Positions 1-8,682 are shown, counted from the stretch's first letter. The stretch: 64,000 nt of DNA from Bradyrhizobium sp. CCBAU 53338 (GCF_015291665.1 NZ_CP030048.1:5642001-5706000); one strand, 5' to 3'. Translations and numbers: made by a program. Notes: generated by a model from the letters alone, not told the origin.

Positions 1-335
1 GCAAGGCCGATCAGAAGCACGGCAAGCAGGCAAAAGAAATTGACGGAATCCGCGTTCGCGGCGGAGAGCGACGTGAACGCGAAGAAAGGCGGGATGAACA
101 CCCACCACACCAGCGGAACGGTGAGCACGGCGGCAAACACCGCCGCCGGCGTGCCCGCGACGATGCCGAGCACGAACAGGCCGGGCAGGAAGGCCGCGAA
201 ATAGAGCTTTACGCCGAGCGCGACGCAGATGCCTTGAAGCGCAGCCGACGCTGCCACGACGATGAATCCGAGCAGAAATGCCTGCCACGACCATGGTCGT
301 ACTCGCGATACGCCAACCAGTCCCGCACGCCTCAT
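1..335 (-). CDS. Membrane protein, DUF4118-like (3' part outside window)
   Basis: The minus-strand reading frame opens with an ATG at 333-335 and stays open to the window edge, giving the first 111 residues. At least three hydrophobic segments are visible (around residues 18-38, 42-62 and 66-85), followed by a PPFFAF motif and another hydrophobic stretch. This pattern of short transmembrane helices with an aromatic PPxxxF motif resembles the DUF4118 membrane domain found in the N-terminus of KdpD-type and other sensor kinases. Whether a kinase domain follows cannot be seen. A GGGGAGG-like ribosome-binding sequence lies just upstream of the ATG. It could also be a stand-alone small membrane protein; the family call is tentative. 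Confidence 0.55.
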   Translation of the reverse strand, partial: MRRAGLVGVSRVRPWSWQAFLLGFIVVAASAALQGICVALGVKLYFAAFLPGLFVLGIVAGTPAAVFAAVLTVPLVWWVFIPPFFAFTSLSAANADSVNFFCLLAVLLIGL

Positions 336-474
336 AAGGCCTCCCCTGCAGCCATTAACCAAGCCGCTTGCGACCAAAGTACTACAAGCGCAGGGAATGC
401 GCGAGACGGAAATTGCCTCCTCCGGATCGCCCCCTCAGCCGCTTGGTAAACAGCCTCGACACACAATCGTACCG

Positions 475-1668
475 CTACTCAGTTGCCGCGTAGAGCAAGC
501 TGGCAGCAGGCAGCGCAAGGCCAATGGCCGAGGCCAGCGCCCAGCCGCCCTGCGCGAACGCCCAGGCGCCGAGCGCGGATCCTGCGGCACCGGCCGCGAA
601 GAACGTCGCCATATAGAGGCCGTTGAGGCGGCTGCGATGCTCGTGCCCGAGCACGAAGATGGCGCGAAAGCCCAGCACCACATTGCCCTGCACGCCGAAG
701 TCGATCGCGATCGCCGCCACTACCAGACAGGCAAGATTGAGCATCGATCCGGCCGTGCCGACATGCGTCACCAGAAAACCCACCGCGACGAACAGCATTG
801 CAGCGATCGTGGCGATGCGGCTATGGCCGCGATCGGCGAGCCGTCCCGCGATCGGCGCCGCGAACACACCGGACACGCCTGCGAGCGCGAACAGCGCAAT
901 GCCGCGCTGGGTGAAGCCGAATTGGCTGGCGAGTTGGAGCGGCACCACCGTCCAGAACAGGGTGAAGGCACCGAACAGGCCGGCCTGGTAGAGCGCGCGA
1001 CGCCGGAGCAGCGGCGTAGTGCGCGCCAGATGCGGCATCGACAGCAACAGCGTGCCGTAATGCATCCGCGCCACCGGCTTGCGCTTCGGCAGCGTGACGC
1101 GAAGCACGATCGCGAGCAAGATCATCAGCGCCGCCGAGCAGAAGAACACCGCATGCCACGACAGCGCCGCGGTCACAAGGCTCGAGACCGGGCGCGCCAG
1201 CATGATGCCGAGCATCAACCCGGTCGAGACGTTGCCGACGACGCGGCCACGAACGGCTTCCGGCGCCAGGTGTGCGGCGTAGGGAATGATGATCTGCACC
1301 GCGACCGAGCCGAGACCGATGAACAGCGCGGCGATCAGGAACGGGAGCGCATGCGTCGCGAACGCGGCCGCGAGCAGCGCGGCCGCCCCGAGCGTGATGA
1401 CGGTGCAGATCAGCGCGCGGTTCTCGACGAGATCGCCCAGCGGCACGATGAAGAGCAATCCCGTGCCGTAGCCGACCTGGGTCATGGTCACGATCAGGCC
1501 CGCTGCTGCGTGCGACAAGCCAAGCGCGGCGCTGATCGGCGCGATCAGCGGCTGGGCATAGTAGATGTTGGCGGCGACCATGCCACAAGCCGCTGCAAGC
1601 ACGAAGGTCAGGCGCTGCGACACTGCATCCGTCCCGGGCGCGGTCTCGATCGTGGCATTCATCGTCAT
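475..1668 (-). CDS. MFS transporter (drug/metabolite efflux type)
   Basis: A 397-residue integral membrane protein with about twelve hydrophobic segments, the usual size for a major facilitator. The YGTGLLFIVPLGDL loop between helices 2 and 3 corresponds to the MFS motif A region, and GRLADRGHSRIA is its echo in the second half. I chose the ATG at 1668 because GGAGAG stands 6 nt upstream; a longer frame starts at 1716 but that ATG lies inside a predicted operator. The neighbouring minus-strand TetR gene and the shared operator at 1705-1720 suggest a substrate-inducible exporter controlled by that repressor. The substrate cannot be told from sequence; export of a toxic small molecule or metabolite is the usual role of TetR-linked MFS proteins. 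Confidence 0.85.
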   Translation of the reverse strand: MTMNATIETAPGTDAVSQRLTFVLAAACGMVAANIYYAQPLIAPISAALGLSHAAAGLIVTMTQVGYGTGLLFIVPLGDLVENRALICTVITLGAAALLAAAFATHALPFLIAALFIGLGSVAVQIIIPYAAHLAPEAVRGRVVGNVSTGLMLGIMLARPVSSLVTAALSWHAVFFCSAALMILLAIVLRVTLPKRKPVARMHYGTLLLSMPHLARTTPLLRRRALYQAGLFGAFTLFWTVVPLQLASQFGFTQRGIALFALAGVSGVFAAPIAGRLADRGHSRIATIAAMLFVAVGFLVTHVGTAGSMLNLACLVVAAIAIDFGVQGNVVLGFRAIFVLGHEHRSRLNGLYMATFFAAGAAGSALGAWAFAQGGWALASAIGLALPAASLLYAATE

Positions 1669-1704
1669 TCCAAACTCTCCGACACTTCGACGTCTCCATG
1701 CATA

Positions 1705-1720
1705 GGAAACGTTCATTCCC
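1705..1720. promoter_or_regulatory. Predicted TetR operator in front of the MFS gene
   Basis: The 16-mer GGAAACGTTCATTCCC is, read on the other strand, the same as the site at 2369-2384 apart from one central base (GGGAATGAACGTTTCC versus GGGAATGATCGTTTCC). Both are imperfect palindromes with GGRAAYG half sites. This copy lies 37-52 nt upstream of the chosen MFS start codon, where a repressor would cover the promoter. Binding by the adjacent TetR protein is inferred. Confidence 0.65.
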
Positions 1721-1735
1721 TAATTTGACAAAGGT

Positions 1736-2356
1736 TCAGGCAAGCAGCTTGATCGCGACGCCGACCAGTCGCTCGCCGTCGAGCGGCAGGCGCGCCTTGC
1801 CGACGACGCGCAGGCCCTGCGTCATGCAGATCATCAGTCGCGCGGTGTCGTCGGCGTCGACATGGTCCGGAATCGAGCCGTCGGCCTGCCCCTCGCGGAT
1901 GAGACCGGCAATGAAACTTTCGTTGGTCTTGAGCTGCGCCGCGACGCGCGCCCGCATCACCGGATCGACCGCCGAGAGCTCGACCGCACTGCCGACCACG
2001 ATGCAGCCGCGGTGCCCCTCGATCCCCTGGGAGTGCTCGACATAGGACAGCAGCACGTTGCGCACCCGCTCGCGACCATTCGCGCCGCGCGCGGCCGCAC
2101 TGCGGGTCTGCTCGCCGCGCACCGCGGCGTAGCGCTCAAAGGCGGCGAGGAACACGGCATGCTTGTCGCGAAACGCCTTGTAGACGCTGCCGGTGGCAAG
2201 CCGCATCGCCGCCGTGAGGTCTCCGATCGAGGTCGCGTGGTAGCCCCGCTCGCAAAACACCCTGACAGCGCCATCCAGCGCGGTATCCATGTCAAACTCC
2301 CGGGGACGACCGGGCGGGTGGGCGGACGGTTCGGATTTTCGGGCTGCTTTTCGCAT
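1736..2356 (-). CDS. TetR/AcrR family transcriptional repressor
   Basis: A 206-residue regulator. The N-terminal 60 or so residues after a basic leader match the TetR helix-turn-helix: GRPREFDMDTALDGAV, then CERGYHATSIGDLTAAM and the recognition part LATGSVYKAFRDKHAVF. The remaining 130 residues would form the ligand-binding and dimer domain. I place the start at the ATG at 2356; an upstream TTG in frame (2386) lies within the operator at 2369-2384 and is unlikely to be used. The gene is encoded just upstream of the MFS exporter on the same strand with a 67-nt gap, and both have the same operator in front, which suggests autorepression and control of the exporter. The inducer is unknown. Confidence 0.9.
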   Translation of the reverse strand: MRKAARKSEPSAHPPGRPREFDMDTALDGAVRVFCERGYHATSIGDLTAAMRLATGSVYKAFRDKHAVFLAAFERYAAVRGEQTRSAAARGANGRERVRNVLLSYVEHSQGIEGHRGCIVVGSAVELSAVDPVMRARVAAQLKTNESFIAGLIREGQADGSIPDHVDADDTARLMICMTQGLRVVGKARLPLDGERLVGVAIKLLA

Positions 2357-2368
2357 CGCGCCATAATA

Positions 2369-2384
2369 GGGAATGATCGTTTCC
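2369..2384. promoter_or_regulatory. Predicted TetR operator in front of its own gene
   Basis: GGGAATGATCGTTTCC, a 12-of-16 imperfect palindrome, ends 13 nt before the ATG of the TetR gene. It repeats the site at 1705-1720 in inverted orientation with one mismatch, flanked in both cases by an A/T-rich AGGG...CC(T/A)A context. This supports autoregulation. Confidence 0.65.
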
Positions 2385-2431
2385 AAATAAAGACACGTGG
2401 TTGTGATCGGGGGCTGACGGCCACCCCCGTG

Positions 2432-3388
2432 TCACGTCCGCCGGACCGGCCTGCCGTCCGCCATGGTCGCCACGCCCTTCCGCTCGACGATCATGCCATA
2501 GGCCCGCGGCTGGCGATGGACGTCGAAATTGAAGGTCGTGCGCTTGTAGGAAATGCAGAGGTCGAGATCGCAGCGGGCCAGCGCGAGCTCATCGCCCTTG
2601 GTCGCGCATCTCGCGATGATCTCGCCTGACGGCGCGATGATGCAGCTGCCGCCGATGTGATCGACGCCTTCTTCAACGCCGGCCTTGGCGACGCCGACGA
2701 CGAAAGTGCCGTTCTGATAGGCGCCCGACTGCATCACCAGATGATTGTGGAACAGGGAGAGGTCGTCGTGCTCCGGCGCAGGCGGATTGTGCACCGGGGT
2801 GTTGTAGCCGATCATCACCATCTCGACGCCCTGCAGACCCATCACCCGATAGGTCTCGCTCCAGCGGCGGTCGTTGCAGATCGCCATTCCCATCACGCCG
2901 CCGAACGCATCGACCACGCCGAAACCGGAGCCCGGCTCGAAATAGCGCTTCTCCAGATGCTGAAACTTGCGCCATGGCTCGTGCTCGGCATGCCCAGGCA
3001 AGTGAACCTTGCGGTATTTCGCAACGATCGCGCCGCTTTTGTCGACGAGGATCGACGTGTTGTAGCGGTGCACGACACCGGCCTCGGCCGTGAGCTCGGC
3101 ATAGCCGAGACAAAATCCGATTCCGATCTCGCGGGCGAGATCGAACAGCGCTTGCGTCTCCGCCCCCGGCATCTCGCGTTCGAAGAAATGATCGATCTCG
3201 GCCTGGGCCTCGAAGTACCAGCGCGGAAAGAACGTCGTCAGCGCCAGCTCGGGGTAGACGATCAGGTCGCAGCCGTTGGCGTGTGCCTGGCGCATCAGGG
3301 CCATCAGCCGCGCCACCACCGCGGTCCTCGTCTCCGTCCTCGCGATCGGGCCCAGCTGGCCTGCTGCGACAGTCACAAATCTCGCCAC
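2432..3388 (-). CDS. N-carbamoyl-D-amino acid hydrolase-like amidase (nitrilase superfamily)
   Basis: A 318-residue protein of the carbon-nitrogen hydrolase (nitrilase) superfamily. The catalytic triad is in place: Glu47 in YPELALTTF, Lys127 in YRKVHLPGH and Cys171 in MAICNDRRW. The spacing and the long EPWRKFQHLEKRYFEPG stretch match N-carbamoyl-D-amino acid amidohydrolases, which release free D-amino acid, CO2 and ammonia from carbamoyl derivatives, a step of hydantoin or pyrimidine-like breakdown. The start is a GTG at 3388 with GAGGGG 6-7 nt upstream. No hydantoinase is adjacent, so the physiological substrate could differ; other N-carbamoyl or linear amides remain possible. The gene stands alone between the TetR gene and a short hypothetical gene on the other strand. 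Confidence 0.85.
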   Translation of the reverse strand: MARFVTVAAGQLGPIARTETRTAVVARLMALMRQAHANGCDLIVYPELALTTFFPRWYFEAQAEIDHFFEREMPGAETQALFDLAREIGIGFCLGYAELTAEAGVVHRYNTSILVDKSGAIVAKYRKVHLPGHAEHEPWRKFQHLEKRYFEPGSGFGVVDAFGGVMGMAICNDRRWSETYRVMGLQGVEMVMIGYNTPVHNPPAPEHDDLSLFHNHLVMQSGAYQNGTFVVGVAKAGVEEGVDHIGGSCIIAPSGEIIARCATKGDELALARCDLDLCISYKRTTFNFDVHRQPRAYGMIVERKGVATMADGRPVRRT

Positions 3389-3618
3389 GAATTGCCCCTC
3401 GTTCGTTTGCCGGATCGCCCGGCCCCACTATCGCGCATATGCAGGTTTTGCGCCTGTTCGCGTCGATGCTGGAAGATGAGCCAGCATGCGCCGGTATTCC
3501 AGGAACTTTCGTTGCCGATCTGCAACGGTTCCCGACGATCTAAGACCGGACAAAAGAAACGCCCATTGCGGCCACGAACCCTGCTCACAACGCCGTGAGA
3601 CAAGTCAGGGGAACGACG

Positions 3619-3843
3619 ATGCGCGCACAACGCGTTTGGAACGTGACTGGAGCCGCCAGCATCGGGCAGCTTCAGTCCAGATTGGACGATTTGAACAAGC
3701 GCCTCAGCCAGCTCGAGAGCCAGCATCCCGAGAGCTGGAAGATCGACGAGCTGAAATCGAGCGCACTCAGCCTGTCGCGGGAGATCGACGACATCCGCTG
3801 CGCCGAGGCGACCGCCGCGTTGCGGGAATTGCTGCGGAAGTAA
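3619..3843 (+). CDS. Small hypothetical protein, helical
   Basis: A 74-residue frame starting at the ATG at 3619, which has a clear AGGGGAA ribosome-binding site 5 nt upstream. The product is charged and lacks membrane segments. Residues 15-45 contain a leucine-rich heptad-like pattern (LQSRLDDLNKRLSQLE) suggesting a coiled coil, and the C-terminus (REIDDIRCAEATAALRELLRK) is also likely helical. No family is recognised. Good codon use and the ribosome site make it a probable real gene; it has no obvious operon partner. Confidence 0.55.
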   Translation: MRAQRVWNVTGAASIGQLQSRLDDLNKRLSQLESQHPESWKIDELKSSALSLSREIDDIRCAEATAALRELLRK

Positions 3844-3884
3844 CCGGGCCGACGATTCGGAGCCGGCGAAGGAAGCCTGCACCC

Positions 3885-3986
3885 AGCCCTGCCGCCTCCA
3901 TGGCGAGCATCGAGCAAAATCACGACCAGCCGCTCGCGCGAGATCATCTCGCGCGGGCGGCCGGCGCTGTTTGCACGCTGGTCCTG
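3885..3986 (+). pseudogene. Degenerate copy of the small membrane-protein gene at 8557
   Basis: This segment aligns with 8525-8627 at roughly 80 percent identity. Translated in the matching frame, the residues LAR.HLAR..AGAV.TLVL are shared, and several differences are silent third-base changes, so the pair once coded for the same protein. Here the ATG has become ACG and two bases are missing right after it. The similarity stops at 3986, two bases before the stop codon of the large minus-strand gene. It is thus a truncated, dead copy. Confidence 0.6.
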
Positions 3987-3987
3987 A

Positions 3988-6900
3988 CTACGTGAACACG
4001 AAGTATTCGCTGTGAAGGCTCGCGACCGTGGACGCCTTGATCAGGATCGTATCGTGGCTGTCCAGCGTGATCAGGACATCGGAACCCTGCTGCGTCATGT
4101 GCAGATCGTTGAAGCTTGCAGCAAGCGTCGAGCTGACCGAGATCTTGTCCGTGCTGGCTGTGCTCGTGCCGTTGTTGAAGCTGTAGACCGTATCATTGCC
4201 GCCCTGATAGGTGACGGTGCCACCGTTGGTGGAGCGGAAATAGAACGTATCGTTGCCGGTGCCGCCGGCAAGCTTCAGATTGTCGGCATAGGCATAGACT
4301 TCGTGGGCCCCGCTGGTGTGGGTATATTCGCGCATCGTCAGACTGCCGCTGGCGTTCGTCGTGTCGGTGCGGATATCGCCGGTTCCAACCTGGCTGTAAT
4401 AGTCCACGGCAGTGGAGCCGTCAGCATTCACGAGCGTGTGGTTCAGGATCGCGCCCGCGCTGGAGTAGTTGGAAATCTCCTTGCTGCCGTCCGAATTGTG
4501 TTTTTCGAGATAATCGTAGCTCCCATCGGAGTGGAAGCGTTCGACCAGCGTGACATTGCCGCCGGCGTCGCTGGTCTGGTGCGTCGACGTGTAGGACTGG
4601 CCGGTGATCTGATAGGCATAGACATCCGTCGAGCCGTCCTTGTGAAGGATGCTGTCCTTTGTCAGCACGCCGCTCGTGTAGGACTTGTTCTCCGCACTAC
4701 CGTCCTCGTTTGCAGTATATTCGGTCAACTTGTTGCCTGACAGCGTGTCGTAGGTCGAGGTGGTCGTACCCGTCGAGGCGACCGAGACCTCCGTGGTCAA
4801 TTTGCCGGCGCCGGTGTAATAGTCGTAAAGCTTCGAACCATCCGGGTTGTAGGCCGCCTTGTAGTCGTAAGTGCCGTCGGAGTGGAAGCGTTCGACAAGC
4901 GTGACATTGCCACTGGCGTCGCTGGCTTGATGCGTCGAGGTATAGGACTGGCCGGTGATATTGTAGGCGTAGACCTCGGACGAGCCGTCCTTGTGAAGAA
5001 CGTTGTCCTTCACCAGCACGTCGTTCACGTAGGTCTTGTTGTCGGCGCTGCCATCCACGTTGGCCGTATAGACGCTGAGCTTGTCGCCGGTCGTCGTGTC
5101 GTAGGTCGTCGTCGTGGTAGCAGCCGAGGTGACTGATATTTCGGAGCTGTGAGCCCCCGCGGTCGTGTAGTAGTCGTAGACCTTGGAACCGTCGGCGCCA
5201 TAGGTCACTTTGTATTGATAGCTGCCGTCAGCGTGAAAGCGCTCGACCAGCGTCACCTTGCCGCTCGCGTCGCCCACCTGGTGCGTCGAGGTGTAGGACT
5301 GGCCGATGATGTTGTAGACGTAGACCTCGGATGAACCGTCCTTGTTCAGGACGTTGTCTTTCATCAGCACGCCGTTCGCATAGGCCTTGTTGTCGGCGCT
5401 GCCGTCCACATTGGCCGTATAAACGTTGAGCTTGTCGCCAGTCGTGACGTCATAGGTCGTCGTCGTCGTGGCGGTCGACGTGACCGATATGTCGGAGCTG
5501 TGAACGCCTGTGGTCGTGTAGTAGTCGTAGACCTTGGAACCGTCCGCGTTATAAACCACCTTGTACTGATAGCTGCCATCGGCATGGAAGCGCTCGATCA
5601 GCGTCACCTTACCGCTTGCATCGGCCACCTGATGCGTCGAGGTGTAGGACTGGCCGGTGATATTGTAGACGTAGACCTCGGACGAGCCGTCCTTGTTCAG
5701 AACGTTGTCCTTCATCAGCACGCCGTTCGAGTACGCCTTGTTGTCCGCACTGCCGTCCACATTGGCCGTATAGACGTTGAGCTTGTAGCCGGTCGACGTG
5801 TCATAGGTCGTCGTCGTTGTGGCGGACGACGTGACCGATATGTCGGAGCTGTGAGCTCCCGTGCTCGCATAGTAGTCGTAGACCTTGGAACCGTCCGCGT
5901 TATAGACCACCTTGTACTGATAGCTGCCGTCGGCGTGGAAACGCTCGATCAGCGTCACCTTACCGCTCGCGTCGGCCACCTGGTGCGTCGACGCATAGGA
6001 CTGCCCGCTGATATTGTAGACATAGACCTCGGACGAGCCGTCCTTGTTCAGGACGCTGTCCTTCATCAGCACGCCGTTCGTATAGAGCTTGTTGTCGGCG
6101 CTGCCGTCGGAATTGCTGGTATAAACCCGGGCCTTGTCGCCGGTCGCGGTATCATAAGTCGTCGTGACCGTGCTGGTGGACGTCACGCTGACTTCGGTGC
6201 TCAGCGCGCCGGTGCTGCTGTAGTAGTCGTAGGCCTTGGAACCGTCGGCGTTGTACGCAGCCTTGTATTGATAGCTGCCATCAGCGTGGAAACGCTCGAT
6301 CAGCGTCACCTTGCCGCTCGCATCGTACGCGGTGTGATCCGACGTGTAAGACTGGCCTGTCAGGCCGTAGTGGTAATAGTCGACCCGTCCGTCAGCCAGG
6401 GCAATGCTTTTCGAGACAATGGCGCCGCTGCTGCTGACACCCCAAACGGTGGTCTCGGTCAGGGTACCGCTGGCATCAAAATCCTGTTCTTCGGTCCAGC
6501 CGGCGCCGCCCCAGGTGATCGAGAAGGAATAGCCGCCATCGATCTTCGACAGCAGGTTGCCATAGTGGGCAATGACGTATTGCATGGTCTCGGGCGACGA
6601 GACGGCCAGAACATGCGAGTCGCTCAACGTCACCTTGTCCAGTCCGGTGGCATTCACCAGAGTGTCCATCTGGGCGACGAAGTCGGCCGATGTCATCGTG
6701 AGATCGGAATTCACTGTCGTCGTGGCTTCGGCCACAGCGGATGTCGCGCCGACCTCGATGACCAACGGGTGGTCGCTGAGCCCGATCTGGATCGAGCCCG
6801 TGTTGTAATACACCGCAATCGGGGCCGTACCCTTCAGCGGGTCATAGACGTAAACGGCACTTTCCACCTGCCCGAACTGAACGGTAACGGTCGTCGTCGG

Positions 6901-7962
6901 CGTATCGATCTCCGTCTGGGTCGCATTGTCCCATTTGAGCGTATCGGCCCAGACGACGAGGTCGCTGACGGCGCCGGACTTGTTCATCAGCATCGTATGC
7001 GTGTTGCTGGGCGCATTGGACAGCGTGTAGCTCAGATCCGCGCCGGTATAAGGGGTGCCGTTGTCACCGTGGCTCAAAATGGTCGTCAGGTTGTGGACCG
7101 CGACAGCGGCTTCCTTCGGCGTCCCGTCAGCATTGAAAAGACCGAAATGAGCTTCCTTGTCGCCACGAGACGCCGAGGATGGCGAGTCAAACAATTCGTA
7201 TATATAGGTGGCGGACGAACCGTCTTCATACGCCAGGAGCAGATTGGAGAGCACAAGCTTCGCCTGTGCGTCTTCATTGACGCCGATTCCGCTGGTGCTC
7301 GACAGCGTCGTATAACCGGTCTCCGTGACGAAGACCGGATCGTTCGTCGAAATATCCTTCGCCAGAGCGAGGTCTTGCTCGACCTGACCGTCGGCAAGCG
7401 CCCCTGTCTGCACATAGACGTGTGCATTCGCCGCATCCGAATAGGCGCTCATGTCGCCAACCTGAGCGTTCATCGCCTCGGTCTGGTTTCCGATACTGAA
7501 GTTGACGACGGTGACGTCGCTGAGAACAGCGTTGGCCTTCACAGCGGCGTAAAGGGCCTCCTGGAACGCTGCCGCGCCCTCAAGCGAAGTCATCCCGTTA
7601 TAGGAGAAGGAATTCAGATTGGCTTCATTGATGCCTTCGATGGACAAGACGGCGCCCGGGTGCTCAGCCTTGAACTCCGCAAGGGCAGTGATGTAGCTGG
7701 CCAGTCCGCTGCTGCCCGCCCCAGGCAGAGCATAGCTGACGCGAAAATCGAAAGAGATACCCGCGTTGGCAAGCGCGTCGACGACAGGGCTTGCGTGACC
7801 GAATGCGTTGAAAGAGTCGCGAACGTGACTGATGCCGAGATAATCCAGACTGCTGATGATCAAGCTGGAGTTGGTATAGGTGTCGACATAGCTGCCTGCG
7901 TTGGTGTTGATACCGAGGGAGTTCAAGAAACTCGATGCAGTAGTAACAGTCGCGTTTGACAT
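3988..7962 (-). CDS. Large secreted repeat protein: glycosidase-like N-terminus, 117-residue repeats, RTX-like C-terminus
   Basis: A 1,324-residue protein without an N-terminal signal peptide. Residues 1-300 look like a clan GH-A TIM barrel: the Asn-Glu pair in GINEANL (Glu113) would be the acid/base and Glu214 in FVTETGYTT the nucleophile. A linker region follows. Residues about 552-1136 consist of five nearly identical 117-residue units plus a partial sixth, each with several Y..DGS motifs (ERFHADGSYQYK, NADGSKVYDYY, NKDGSSEVYVYN). Near the end there is an RTX-like GGTGNDTFYF, and the protein ends in a hydrophobic EYFVFT, which is typical of type I secretion signals. AAGGGGA lies 10 nt before the ATG. 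It is probably exported by a type I system and acts on surface or plant polysaccharide; no exporter is adjacent, the nearest being at 43468-46994. Substrate unknown. Confidence 0.75.
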   Translation of the reverse strand: MSNATVTTASSFLNSLGINTNAGSYVDTYTNSSLIISSLDYLGISHVRDSFNAFGHASPVVDALANAGISFDFRVSYALPGAGSSGLASYITALAEFKAEHPGAVLSIEGINEANLNSFSYNGMTSLEGAAAFQEALYAAVKANAVLSDVTVVNFSIGNQTEAMNAQVGDMSAYSDAANAHVYVQTGALADGQVEQDLALAKDISTNDPVFVTETGYTTLSSTSGIGVNEDAQAKLVLSNLLLAYEDGSSATYIYELFDSPSSASRGDKEAHFGLFNADGTPKEAAVAVHNLTTILSHGDNGTPYTGADLSYTLSNAPSNTHTMLMNKSGAVSDLVVWADTLKWDNATQTEIDTPTTTVTVQFGQVESAVYVYDPLKGTAPIAVYYNTGSIQIGLSDHPLVIEVGATSAVAEATTTVNSDLTMTSADFVAQMDTLVNATGLDKVTLSDSHVLAVSSPETMQYVIAHYGNLLSKIDGGYSFSITWGGAGWTEEQDFDASGTLTETTVWGVSSSGAIVSKSIALADGRVDYYHYGLTGQSYTSDHTAYDASGKVTLIERFHADGSYQYKAAYNADGSKAYDYYSSTGALSTEVSVTSTSTVTTTYDTATGDKARVYTSNSDGSADNKLYTNGVLMKDSVLNKDGSSEVYVYNISGQSYASTHQVADASGKVTLIERFHADGSYQYKVVYNADGSKVYDYYASTGAHSSDISVTSSATTTTTYDTSTGYKLNVYTANVDGSADNKAYSNGVLMKDNVLNKDGSSEVYVYNITGQSYTSTHQVADASGKVTLIERFHADGSYQYKVVYNADGSKVYDYYTTTGVHSSDISVTSTATTTTTYDVTTGDKLNVYTANVDGSADNKAYANGVLMKDNVLNKDGSSEVYVYNIIGQSYTSTHQVGDASGKVTLVERFHADGSYQYKVTYGADGSKVYDYYTTAGAHSSEISVTSAATTTTTYDTTTGDKLSVYTANVDGSADNKTYVNDVLVKDNVLHKDGSSEVYAYNITGQSYTSTHQASDASGNVTLVERFHSDGTYDYKAAYNPDGSKLYDYYTGAGKLTTEVSVASTGTTTSTYDTLSGNKLTEYTANEDGSAENKSYTSGVLTKDSILHKDGSTDVYAYQITGQSYTSTHQTSDAGGNVTLVERFHSDGSYDYLEKHNSDGSKEISNYSSAGAILNHTLVNADGSTAVDYYSQVGTGDIRTDTTNASGSLTMREYTHTSGAHEVYAYADNLKLAGGTGNDTFYFRSTNGGTVTYQGGNDTVYSFNNGTSTASTDKISVSSTLAASFNDLHMTQQGSDVLITLDSHDTILIKASTVASLHSEYFVFT
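4555..6309 (-). repeat. Five tandem 351-bp coding repeats
   Basis: Within the large minus-strand gene, units of exactly 351 bp (117 codons) follow one another, each starting with codons for VTL(I/V)ERFH; a partial sixth unit runs to about 4460. Units 2 and 3 are nearly identical at DNA level and units 5 and 6 more diverged, suggesting recent expansion in the middle of the array. Confidence 0.9.
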
Positions 7963-8556
7963 GCGTAGAAAGTCCCCTTTGCCGTTGCGCGCAGACTGGC
8001 AGCCAGTTCTAAAAAACCCGCTTCAAGAAAGCTAAAATTGTGTGGCTTTCCCCATATCTTCGCCGCTCACCCTCATCGTTGAGGATGTCGTCCTCATCAA
8101 GACGCAGGTCGAACGAAAACAGGGCGGCGGGAACTGTTGCGGAGATGATACGGTGGTCGCGTCGATTCATATCGACCGAAGTGCCCGTCTTCTATGCACA
8201 CGCATTTTGCACGCTCGTGACGGGCCGCGTCATTCTTCGGAGCGATGCTCCGCAACTGGCCACAAAAATGCGAGTCGCACCTCGCTGATCAAATCATGAG
8301 CAGTTCCAACTCGGCCCAGCCCTGAGCGTCAGGTCGACTTTCCGACATGACGGACATTCGCAATCTGGTTCAAAGACTTCGACATCGCGAAGCGCTCGGC
8401 CGATCGCTGCCTGTCAGTGCCGATGCGATGGCGACGTCACCGGGTTTCTACGGAGCCCGCGGAACACCAATCCACTGCTCGTCGCGGATGATTCGACGAC
8501 GACCAGGGAACCAACGTCAAGCCCCGCCATTTCCATGGAGAGCATGGAGCAAAATC
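7963..8556. other. Long intergenic region with possible gene remnant
   Basis: No convincing gene is seen here. A palindrome ACTGGC-A-GCCAGT lies at 7995-8007, upstream of the large minus-strand gene and may be regulatory. At 8060-8105 the plus strand reads PLTLIVEDVVLI, which resembles the first strand of a response-regulator receiver domain, but no receiver fold follows; it may be a remnant. The right end (from 8525) is the upstream part of the duplicated small-gene sequence. Confidence 0.4.
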
Positions 8557-8670
8557 ATGACCAGGCACCTGACGCGAGCCCATCTCGCGCGCGGCGTGGC
8601 CGGCGCGGTTTCCACGCTGGTCCTGTGCGCGACGGCGGCATTCACCATCGCGCATCATTTCGCGCTGTGA
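8557..8670 (+). CDS. 37-residue small membrane protein
   Basis: A short frame with ATG at 8557, preceded by GGAG with 7-nt spacing. The product has a basic amphipathic start (MTRHLTRAHLARG) and one hydrophobic segment (about residues 13-32), so it is probably a single-pass inner-membrane peptide. Support for coding comes from the degenerate duplicate at 3885-3986, where the downstream codons keep the same residues through silent changes. It is followed after 12 nt by the next plus-strand gene, with which it may be co-transcribed. Function unknown. Confidence 0.5.
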   Translation: MTRHLTRAHLARGVAGAVSTLVLCATAAFTIAHHFAL

Positions 8671-8682
8671 GGGAGCATTCGC

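Noticed and set aside
262..1728. A 488-codon plus-strand frame across the MFS gene
   Set aside because: Extremely Arg/Glu/His-rich translation typical of the antisense of high-GC coding DNA; the minus strand codes for a clear transporter.
3486..3995. A 169-codon plus-strand frame covering the small hypothetical gene and the degenerate copy
   Set aside because: It is in another frame than the gene with the good ribosome site, and its translation is Arg/Pro-rich without features.
4460..6309. CRISPR-like array
   Set aside because: The 351-bp units are contiguous, coding and in frame, with no spacer/repeat alternation.
5500..7959. An 819-codon plus-strand open frame opposite the repeat-protein gene
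   Set aside because: It mirrors the repetitive, strongly codon-biased minus-strand gene; its product is arginine/valine/glycine-rich without domain features and it has no ribosome site.
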